From Deinococcus sp. (GTDB taxonomy: Bacteria > Deinococcota > Deinococci > Deinococcales > Deinococcaceae): 5,033 bases of DNA. Positions 1 to 4,662 of this stretch are shown in pieces. The stretch is taken from positions 1-5,033 of the forward strand of contig JAGLBF010000154.1 in NCBI GenBank assembly GCA_018260375.1, given 5' to 3'. How positions within the stretch are numbered: position 1 is the first letter of the stretch; each line of letters starts with the position of its first letter. The position numbers and the translations under genes were made by a program. The notes beneath the pieces were generated by a model that saw only the letters and a program-made list of their open reading frames with translations, made no database searches and was not told the origin of the DNA.

Positions 1-481
1 AAATAGTGGCGTGGATTTTCAGCTGCTTGAGGTACTGCCTGGTTCGCTTGATGGCGTACTGCTCGCCCCGTTGACCCGCTGGAACCTGGCCGCAGCAGTA
101 AATGGTTTGGCCCGCATGGGTAATCACGCCACCCCAAACGGCCAGCTTACCCTGGGTGCTGTAGTCGCACACCGCATAGGAGGTGCTGGAGTCAGACGGT
201 TTGGTTTTGGTTGGCGGCGGGGCAGGCACCGTTGACTGTTGACTTGCCAACCTGGCCTTTTGCAGCTCGGCTTGCACGTTGGCTTGCCGCAGTTCCTGCA
301 TAACCCTGTAGGTGGTGTAGGAATCCAGATACTCCAGAAACCAGCTTTCTATCTTGATAAGCGCCTTGTCTGGCACGCTCTTTACTTGCAGCGCCAGTGT
401 AAATGAGGTCTTATGGCTGCCGACTTGCAAGCGCAGCTCAGCAGACTGTGGATGGGCGATAAACGACACGGTATAAGACAT
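1..481 (-). CDS. RNase H-like domain protein, 3' end outside the window
   Basis: This reading frame is open for 160 codons from ATG at 481-479 to the left edge, so the C-terminus is missing. Residues 1-80 are mixed beta/alpha and not recognised (start MSYTVSFIAHPQSAELRL; helical, Gln/Glu/Arg-rich at about 60-80). A PAPPPTKTK linker follows at about 86-94. Residues 102-160 resemble the start of an RNase H fold: a beta strand with Asp106 (YAVCDYSTQG), a strand with WGGVI, a third strand (TIYCCGQVPAG), and then a helix opening with Glu140 (GEQYAIKRTRQYL). Asp106 and Glu140 fit the first two metal ligands of RNase HI; the other two would lie outside the window. If active, it would cut RNA in RNA:DNA hybrids, but many RNase H-fold proteins do other jobs. 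The start at 481 has a good Shine-Dalgarno. An in-frame ATG at 529-527 would add 16 residues but has no ribosome site. It lies 94 bp downstream of the beta-CASP nuclease on the same strand. Coding is well supported; the fold call is moderate. Confidence 0.6.
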   Translation of the reverse strand, partial: MSYTVSFIAHPQSAELRLQVGSHKTSFTLALQVKSVPDKALIKIESWFLEYLDSYTTYRVMQELRQANVQAELQKARLASQQSTVPAPPPTKTKPSDSSTSYAVCDYSTQGKLAVWGGVITHAGQTIYCCGQVPAGQRGEQYAIKRTRQYLKQLKIHATI

Positions 482-485
482 AAGG

Positions 486-492
486 CTCCTTT
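486..492 (-). promoter_or_regulatory. Shine-Dalgarno AAAGGAG of the RNase H-like gene
   Basis: On the minus strand AAAGGAG lies four bases (CCTT) before the ATG at 481-479. It is the reason for choosing this start over the in-frame ATG at 529-527. Confidence 0.7.
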
Positions 493-494
493 GT

Positions 495-564
495 CTGAAG
501 CAGCCAGCCCACTCGCGAAACGCAGCCATATGTTCTGTTTTCGCCAGCAAACGGGCCGCTTCAG
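495..564 (-). repeat. nested inverted repeat between the two minus-strand genes
   Basis: The outer arms are 495-505 and 554-564 (CTGAAGCAGCC / GGCCGCTTCAG): 11 pairs, one of them a G.U wobble in minus-strand RNA. The inner arms are 515-520 and 539-544 (GCGAAA / TTTCGC). The structure fills the gap between the nuclease stop (576) and the next gene's ribosome site (486-492). No T-run follows it on the minus strand, so it does not look like an intrinsic terminator. A processing site, mRNA-stability element or chance pairing in GC-rich DNA are all possible. Confidence 0.4.
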
Positions 565-575
565 TCGCCTGTAGT

Positions 576-2282
576 CTAATCCGTTTTTGCTGCCGTGATC
601 CCCTGGTTGGGTGCCTGATCAGGCTCTTCTTTCTGAACCTGCTGCTCGGTCATCTTGACCTTGGTGAGCTTGCCGCGCACCACTTCTACGGTGTACTGGC
701 CGCTGCCAAAAATCTGCCCTGGGATGTCGTTGGGAATTTGCATAACCAGCACGTGATATTCAGGGTCATAATTTACTTCGGTGGTAAAGCGGCGGTGCAG
801 CTGTTTGGTGGCCTGGGGAGGGCGACCATCGGCGCTGTCTGCGCTGTCCCCATCTGTACCTTTTGGCTTACTCTTCCCTTTGTCGGTGACCACCCCCAAA
901 AAAGAGCGCCGCCGTTTGCCACTGTCGAGCAAAGAGATCTCTTCACCGGCTGCGGGCAAAACCACTTCCCGTTTGGTATCCAGGAACGACCTGAGCGCAA
1001 AGCGCGGTGCTGTTTCGCCGTGTGTCAGCAGCACTTTTTGCGGCGCGTAGCGGTGAATCAGCCCCAGGAGGCCGCCCTGGTCAGCGTGAGCCGAGAGGTA
1101 ATAGCGCTGAATGTGGGCATAAGCCGCCACTGGACTAAACCCTTCGCCCGCAGGATCAGGCAGCAGAATCTCGCCGCCATTTTCCAGCTCCAGCAGCCTG
1201 CGCCCTGGCGCTTCGGCATCCTGATAGCCCACGATAAACAGGGCATTATCAGGGTCAGGCAGCCATTGGCGGGCATACAGGGGGCTGACTCCTGCGTGCA
1301 GCATCCCGCTGGAAGAGATGACGACGGCTGGCCCCCGGCCCTCAATAATCTTCTCGCGCATGGCGGTGTCTGTCACCAGCTGCACCGTGCCGCTGAGAAA
1401 GGGAGGCTGCCGCGAGGTTTCAGCGCGGTTTTGTAGCGCCTCAGGAAGCAAAGGCAACAGCTCTTGATACGTGGAGGTCACTTCACGGGTCATGCCGTCT
1501 AGATACACAGGAACAGGGGGCAGTTGTTTGCCGGCAATAGCACTTTGCAAAATCAGGGCGATGTCCTGAGCGCGGCCTAGGGCAAAGGAGGGAATCAGTA
1601 CCTTGCCACCTTGCCGCAAGGTTTGTGCGGTGGCAGCCACAAAATTCCTGACCTGTTCTTTGCGGGCAGGCAGCTGGGTGTCGCCGTAGGTGCTCTCACT
1701 GACAACGGCGTCTACGGCCGTAACCTGGGCAGGCATCCAGGCGGGGGGGGTGACATGGGTGGCGACATTGTTTACGTCAGCGGTATGAAAGACCGTGCCT
1801 GCGCTAGATTCCAGCAGTACGCTGGCCGCGCCCAAGAGGTGCCCTGCAGGAAAAAAGGTAAAGGCAAAGCCGTAATCCGCCACCCGCTCAAAGTAGTCTA
1901 GTGGCGTCAGTGCCCCCAGCGCACGCTGTAAGTCGCGTGCGCTGAAGAGGGGTTGCCCCTGACGCTGCCCAATTTTGAAGGTATCTGCCAGTGTCAGAGC
2001 CGCAAGACGAGCGGTAGCAGGCGTGCAGTACACCTTCAGCCTGGGAAACTGGCGCAGCACCACCGGCACAGCCGCCGCATGATCTAGGTGGGCGTGGGTC
2101 AGAATCATGGTGTCGGGTGGGCTGTCTGCCAGCAGTGCCAGGTTGGGAAGTGCCGCGTCCCCGATCTGCCCTGGGCGCAAGCCTGCGTCAATCAGCAGTC
2201 GGCCTTCAGTAAAGCGGTAAAGATATGAACTCGCGCCCACCTCATCGGTGCCGCCCAGCCCTAGAAATGAAAAATCAGCCAT
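576..2282 (-). CDS. metallo-beta-lactamase/beta-CASP ribonuclease (CPSF/TTHA0252-like)
   Basis: This complete 568-residue protein is a predicted cytoplasmic zinc-dependent RNase for RNA processing or decay. The metallo-beta-lactamase motifs are all visible: Asp32 (LLIDAG), the HxHxDH signature at His63-His65-Asp67-His68 (LTHAHLDH), His148 (FFPAGHLLGA) and Asp169 (FHTADV). The inserted beta-CASP domain (about 190-400) has motif A at Glu196 (SESTYGD), motif B at His399 (LSAHAD) and motif C at His421 (LTHGE). No catalytic residue is missing, so activity is expected. The core ends near 455. A further 110 or so residues follow: a Lys-rich then Asp/Ser/Gly-rich linker (about 462-487), a beta-rich module (about 497-545) and a polar acidic tail. 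These are extra compared with compact CPSF-like bacterial proteins. The start MADFSFLGLGGTDEVGAS fits the family N-terminus, although GGGGGA touches the ATG and is too close for a normal ribosome site. Family assignment is secure; RNA substrate and endo/exo mode are unknown. Confidence 0.93.
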   Translation of the reverse strand: MADFSFLGLGGTDEVGASSYLYRFTEGRLLIDAGLRPGQIGDAALPNLALLADSPPDTMILTHAHLDHAAAVPVVLRQFPRLKVYCTPATARLAALTLADTFKIGQRQGQPLFSARDLQRALGALTPLDYFERVADYGFAFTFFPAGHLLGAASVLLESSAGTVFHTADVNNVATHVTPPAWMPAQVTAVDAVVSESTYGDTQLPARKEQVRNFVAATAQTLRQGGKVLIPSFALGRAQDIALILQSAIAGKQLPPVPVYLDGMTREVTSTYQELLPLLPEALQNRAETSRQPPFLSGTVQLVTDTAMREKIIEGRGPAVVISSSGMLHAGVSPLYARQWLPDPDNALFIVGYQDAEAPGRRLLELENGGEILLPDPAGEGFSPVAAYAHIQRYYLSAHADQGGLLGLIHRYAPQKVLLTHGETAPRFALRSFLDTKREVVLPAAGEEISLLDSGKRRRSFLGVVTDKGKSKPKGTDGDSADSADGRPPQATKQLHRRFTTEVNYDPEYHVLVMQIPNDIPGQIFGSGQYTVEVVRGKLTKVKMTEQQVQKEEPDQAPNQGITAAKTD

Positions 2283-2283
2283 T

Positions 2284-2364
2284 CCCCCAGAGTAGCTCAG
2301 GGGGCAGCGCTGACTCAGCGCTTGGAAAGGTTGCCCGGTGTTTTAGGGACTGCGCTCCCTTCCA
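2284..2364 (-). promoter_or_regulatory. structured 5' leader candidate of the beta-CASP nuclease gene
   Basis: Read on the minus strand, three helices sit end to end before the ATG. Helix 1 pairs 2364-2357 with 2330-2323 (TGGAAGGG / CCTTTCCA, with one G.U in minus-strand RNA). Helix 2 is the perfect dyad 2322-2306. Helix 3 pairs 2304-2300 with 2288-2284 (CCCCC / GGGGG) and carries an inner GAG/CTC around a three-base loop. The 3' arm of helix 3 is the only G-rich tract before the ATG. A competing hairpin, 2360-2356 with 2349-2345 (AGGGA / TCCCT), excludes helix 1. The layout suggests a cis-acting RNA that controls translation or stability, but no known riboswitch class is recognised. Helix 2 could instead be a DNA operator. 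Confidence 0.4.
2306..2322. repeat. perfect 17-bp palindrome AGCGCTGA-C-TCAGCGCT
   Basis: Two eight-base arms surround a single central base. It lies 24-40 bases upstream of the nuclease ATG. As DNA it has the shape of a dimeric repressor site. As RNA the loop would have to open to at least three bases, leaving a seven-pair stem. Confidence 0.6.
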
Positions 2365-2377
2365 GCACGGCAAGAAA

Positions 2378-2397
2378 GGCGTACTGTTTTCTACGCC
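2378..2397. repeat. inverted repeat GGCGTA-N8-TACGCC over the nuclease -10 box
   Basis: Six-base perfect arms at 2378-2383 and 2392-2397 flank the proposed minus-strand -10 hexamer (2393-2388) and start site. A regulator bound here would block transcription of the beta-CASP gene. Arms this short can occur by chance. Confidence 0.35.
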
Positions 2398-2417
2398 CGC
2401 CGTCCCCGTAGCGTCAA
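2388..2417 (-). promoter_or_regulatory. sigma70-type promoter for the beta-CASP nuclease gene
   Basis: On the minus strand the -35 is TTGACG (2417-2412, five of six consensus bases). An 18-bp spacer follows, then TAGAAA (2393-2388, four of six) as -10. Transcription would start near 2381, giving a leader of about 99 bases that contains the whole set of helices at 2364-2284. A weaker alternative is TACTCT six bases before the ATG, which would make a leaderless message, but it lacks a convincing -35. Confidence 0.5.
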
Positions 2418-2476
2418 CGGCACTCAGAAGTCAGGTGGACAACATCGGATGCACCTACTCGTCTGCTCAGCCCTAT

Positions 2477-2502
2477 TGAACCTTTTTCTTTTCTTTTGCG
2501 TA
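2477..2502 (+). promoter_or_regulatory. ECF-type promoter TGAACC-N16-CGTA before the sigma gene
   Basis: The -35-like TGAACC (2477-2482) and -10-like CGTA (2499-2502) are exactly 16 bp apart, the layout known for sigmaW-class promoters (TGAAAC-N16-CGTA). The spacer is almost all pyrimidine: 2481-2497 is an unbroken run of 17 C/T bases. Only eight bases lie between CGTA and the ATG at 2511, so transcription would start at or next to the start codon. A closely matching site lies at 4396-4421. Autoregulation by the sigma factor encoded next is the natural inference. Confidence 0.55.
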
Positions 2503-2510
2503 GTAGTGGT

Positions 2511-3137
2511 ATGACGTTCTTGCGTGCGTCTCCATCTATGCTTCAGACAGTGACTCATGACACCAATGCTCTTCAGCCTAGCCAGGATCTTCTGTGCTGG
2601 CAGCGTTTGTTGGCGCGGGATGAAGAGGCACTGGCTGAGGTGTACGATGCCTATTCGGGCCTGGTGTACGGCGTGTTGCGGCAACTGCTGGATGAGGCAA
2701 CGGCGCAGGAAGTGCTTCAGGACGTGTTTTTACGACTATGGGATAACCCCGGCGCGTTTGATGCACAGCGCGGTTCCCTGAAGGTCTTTTTGCTGGTTAT
2801 GGCACGTTCACGTGCACTCGACCGCTTGCGGGTGCACCGGATCACTTTGCCCTTGCAAGACGAGGACGGCGTAGAGCGGCCCTTGCGAGACGACCGTGCG
2901 GGCGCGGTACAGCACACGGAGCAGGCCGCGCAGCGTGAGCAGCTTAGGCAAGCGCTGGGGGAACTCTCGGACAGTCATCAGGAAACGGTACAGCGGGCTT
3001 TTTTACAAGGCCAGTCGCGCGAGGAGATCGCCCAGGCCATGAGCGTCCCTGTGGGAACGGTAAAAAGTCGCCTGAGTTACGCCCTAAAATACCTCAAGGG
3101 TGTACTGGGTGAAGGGGGAAAGGCATGGCTGGACTAA
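2511..3137 (+). CDS. ECF-family RNA polymerase sigma factor
   Basis: This 208-residue protein directs RNA polymerase to a dedicated set of promoters. Region 2 spans about 38-108: the DEEALAEVYDAYSGLVYGVL helix, then QEVLQDVFLRLW (about 66-77, core-polymerase contact) and SLKVFLLVMARSRALDRLR (about 89-107, -10 recognition and melting). A charged linker (about 111-143) has no region 3. Region 4 spans about 145-198, with the helix-turn-helix QGQSREEIAQAMSVPVGTVK followed by SRLSYALKYL. This two-domain form defines the ECF group. The start at 2511 fits a leaderless message from the promoter at 2477-2502. ATG at 2538 would shorten it by nine residues and has no Shine-Dalgarno; TTG at 2496 lies inside the promoter spacer and -10 and is unlikely. 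The end overlaps the anti-sigma gene by 13 bases. Family is secure; the exact start is moderate. Confidence 0.92.
   Translation: MTFLRASPSMLQTVTHDTNALQPSQDLLCWQRLLARDEEALAEVYDAYSGLVYGVLRQLLDEATAQEVLQDVFLRLWDNPGAFDAQRGSLKVFLLVMARSRALDRLRVHRITLPLQDEDGVERPLRDDRAGAVQHTEQAAQREQLRQALGELSDSHQETVQRAFLQGQSREEIAQAMSVPVGTVKSRLSYALKYLKGVLGEGGKAWLD
3112..3118 (+). promoter_or_regulatory. ribosome binding site AAGGGGG of the anti-sigma gene
   Basis: The purine-rich stretch GAAGGGGGAAAGG runs from 3111 to just before ATG 3125, inside the sigma coding sequence. It supports the 3125 start and translational coupling. The next ATG (3138) is in another frame and closes after three codons. Confidence 0.6.
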
Positions 3138-4366
3138 ATGCTGGGCTAGAGTGCAAGACTGTACAAGGCGCCCTGGAGTGCCACGTAGCGCAAGCCTATC
3201 CACTGGGTGCGGACGTGCAAGCTCACCTGTTAGGCTGCGCGGAGTGCCGGGAACACCTGGTCTTCTTACAACACGTGCAGGCAGCTGTACTGGAAGAAGT
3301 CTCCGCTACCGCTCCGCCTGCTGCGCTGCGTGAACAACTGCTGACCCAAGTTCGTACACATGAGGCCAGGCCGCCTCAAGAGCCTCGCCCGGCCTACTTG
3401 TGGCCCCGCCCACTCCGCCTACTGTGGCCCTGGGCGCTGGGGACGGCGGTAGCTCTTACGGGCGTCTTGGTCTGGACGAGTCTTCCGCCCTTACAGGGCA
3501 TTGCCGCTACCCTGCCTGACCCGGCGGTCGTGGTCAACACGCCGCGCGGATTCCTCGTTGCCAGCAATGACCAGGCCGGAACGTTAAGCGTCATTCAGGG
3601 CAACAGGGTGACGGCCAGCCTCAGCGCGGGTGGACGGCAAAAAGCCTGGTTTACGCAAGGTGTACGTCTGGGCGACCAGGTGTATCTGGCCGATACCGCC
3701 AATGACCGGGTGTTGCAGGTGAATGTGAGCCCGCTGAATATTGTCAAAAGTTACCCTGTGCCAAACGGCGTAGCGGGCCTCACAGCCAGCAGCGACTCGC
3801 ATGGTGGGCGGGTGTACTTTAAGAGCGTGCGCGGCGCGGTAGGTGCGCTGGGCGGGACACAAGTCACCATTGCCCACGAGCAAGGCAAGCCACTGGCCGA
3901 CGTGATGGACGGCGTGCTGCTTTCGGGCGGCAAATTGTTCGTCACGCATCACCTCAGCGGTGAAATCTGCATTCTTGACCCGAAGACCCTCAGTATAGAA
4001 AAGCGCCTGCCTGTAGGTGGTATGCCTGTGCAGCTGGCCGATTACCGGGGCGGCTTGCTGGCACTGGATGTGACAGGCCGGTTGCTTCACCTGAGCTTGC
4101 AAGGTGAGCTGCTGGGTGAGTGGACGCTGCCGGGTCACCCGGACAAACTGGGCCTCAACGGGGATATGGTGTTGGTCACTGACCGCTCAGGCCAGGTCAC
4201 CAGCATTGAACTGCCAAGCGGCAAGCTCACGCCCCTGAGTGTTACCAAACCAATGGACATTACCCCTTTGTCAGACGGCACCTTTGCTGTGGCTGAAGGC
4301 GGACGCGGCGTGCGCGTGGTGGACATGCACCTGAACACGGAAATGCAGCTGGAGCACGGCCCTTGA
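3125..4366 (+). CDS. membrane anti-sigma factor with zinc-finger-like head and beta-propeller sensor
   Basis: This 413-residue protein is the likely inhibitor of the sigma factor whose gene it overlaps by 13 bases. The cytoplasmic N-terminus carries the anti-sigma zinc motif HxxxCxxC at His34-Cys38-Cys41 (AHLLGCAECREHL). Cys10 (24 residues before His34), Cys19 and His20 are candidates for the fourth ligand. One hydrophobic segment at about 99-118 (LLWPWALGTAVALTGVLVW), preceded by Arg/Pro-rich sequence, predicts an N-in, C-out single-pass protein. The outer part (about 130-413) shows seven repeats of roughly 35-42 residues, each a beta-rich unit such as GDQVYLADTANDRVLQVNV or GGKLFVTHHLSGEICILD. 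This fits a seven-bladed NHL/YVTN-like propeller. By analogy with other transmembrane anti-sigmas it holds the sigma at the membrane until an outside signal or regulated proteolysis frees it. The signal is unknown. TGA is followed in frame by TAG. The ligand could be a protein, polymer or small molecule. Confidence 0.85.
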   Translation: MAGLNAGLECKTVQGALECHVAQAYPLGADVQAHLLGCAECREHLVFLQHVQAAVLEEVSATAPPAALREQLLTQVRTHEARPPQEPRPAYLWPRPLRLLWPWALGTAVALTGVLVWTSLPPLQGIAATLPDPAVVVNTPRGFLVASNDQAGTLSVIQGNRVTASLSAGGRQKAWFTQGVRLGDQVYLADTANDRVLQVNVSPLNIVKSYPVPNGVAGLTASSDSHGGRVYFKSVRGAVGALGGTQVTIAHEQGKPLADVMDGVLLSGGKLFVTHHLSGEICILDPKTLSIEKRLPVGGMPVQLADYRGGLLALDVTGRLLHLSLQGELLGEWTLPGHPDKLGLNGDMVLVTDRSGQVTSIELPSGKLTPLSVTKPMDITPLSDGTFAVAEGGRGVRVVDMHLNTEMQLEHGP

Positions 4367-4395
4367 TAGACGCAAATCCCTACACCCAGACCTGT

Positions 4396-4421
4396 TGAAC
4401 CTTCTCCCCCTGACATTCGCA
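4396..4421 (+). promoter_or_regulatory. second ECF-type promoter TGAACC-N16-CGCA
   Basis: TGAACC (4396-4401) and CGCA (4418-4421) are separated by exactly 16 bp, as at 2477-2502. The shared stretch before the spacer is longer than the hexamer (TTGAACCTT in both), and the -10 flank also matches (CGTAGT versus CGCAAT). The site lies 30 bp past the anti-sigma stop and just before the ribosome site of the 24-codon ORF. Transcription would begin near 4427-4430. Confidence 0.5.
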
Positions 4422-4442
4422 ATAAAGGTAGGAGGGAAGACC

Positions 4443-4517
4443 ATGAACAAGAAAACTGCAGTGTTCGCCCGGTTCTGTCAGGTTATAAGGATTGCGATGC
4501 AATCGGGTCGTTTCTAA
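4443..4517 (+). CDS. 24-codon ORF with strong ribosome site; micropeptide or gene remnant
   Basis: The ORF runs from ATG 4443 to TAA 4515-4517 and encodes MNKKTAVFARF followed by CQVIRIAMQSGRF. It is preceded by TAGGAGGG, with AGGAGG at 4430-4435 and GGAGG seven bases before the ATG, the best-placed Shine-Dalgarno in the window. The ECF-type promoter at 4396-4421 would drive it. The peptide is short and basic (five Arg/Lys, no acidic residue), with one Cys and a hydrophobic middle. It may be a real small envelope or regulatory peptide made under sigma control. It may also be the start of a lost exported protein, since MNKKTAVFA looks like the opening of a signal peptide that never reaches its hydrophobic core. 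No family is recognised. Translation initiation is well supported; function is open. Confidence 0.42.
   Translation: MNKKTAVFARFCQVIRIAMQSGRF
4490..4504. repeat. short perfect hairpin GATTGC-GAT-GCAATC inside the 24-codon ORF
   Basis: Six pairs close a three-base loop, followed by GGGTCGTTTCTAATTT. It could be a weak terminator for rightward transcripts, but the T-rich part is broken and starts several bases after the stem. No better rightward terminator follows the anti-sigma gene. Confidence 0.3.
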
Positions 4518-4541
4518 TTTAAGTAGTGCGGTTGCGAGAAG

Positions 4542-4616
4542 AAAAAATACGGGTTCCCTGGTACGGCGGTACAGTTGAGACGACACCGACTGTACCGCCA
4601 TACCAGGGAGTCCGTA
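4542..4616 (-). terminator. intrinsic terminator of the acyl-CoA ligase gene with about 30-bp stem
   Basis: Arms 4587-4616 and 4548-4577 pair around a nine-base loop (4578-4586): 26 of 30 positions are Watson-Crick. In minus-strand RNA one more is G.U and three are mismatched. Directly after the stem on the minus strand comes TTTTTT (4547-4542). It begins 46 bases after the ligase stop, the right place for a terminator. On the plus strand no T-run follows, so it should act on the leftward gene. The stem is far longer than a usual terminator. Confidence 0.75.
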
Positions 4617-4662
4617 GCAGTGCCGCGCGGTGACGGGGGTCACGAGACTGGCGCTGGGGTGC

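Noticed and set aside
634..659. Third TGAACC box
   Set aside because: It sits inside the nuclease coding region and has TGAC, not CGYA, after 16 bases.
738..1436. 232-codon open frame on the plus strand
   Set aside because: It lies wholly opposite the beta-CASP nuclease, whose motifs are unambiguous. Its product shows no recognisable domain, so it is a shadow frame.
2289..2297. Leaderless promoter TACTCT six bases before the nuclease ATG
   Set aside because: The spacing would suit a leaderless message, but no -35 better than three of six bases is found. The TTGACG-N18-TAGAAA promoter upstream is stronger. It is kept only as an alternative.
2284..2340. tRNA-like D-arm: AGTAGCTCAGGGGGCAGCGC on the plus strand
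   Set aside because: The D-stem would carry a mismatch, and the following bases form a palindrome with no seven-base anticodon loop. There is no T-arm or matching acceptor stem.
2496..2510. TTG start giving five extra residues on the sigma factor
   Set aside because: It would place the start codon inside the promoter spacer and -10, and it has no ribosome site.
3584..4138. 184-codon open frame on the minus strand
   Set aside because: It lies opposite the propeller domain of the anti-sigma. Its product is His/Gln-rich with no domain, typical of an antisense shadow.
4548..4616. MITE or insertion-sequence remnant
   Set aside because: The inverted arms are long, but there is no flanking target duplication (A-run on the left, GCAG on the right) and the T-run explains it as a terminator.
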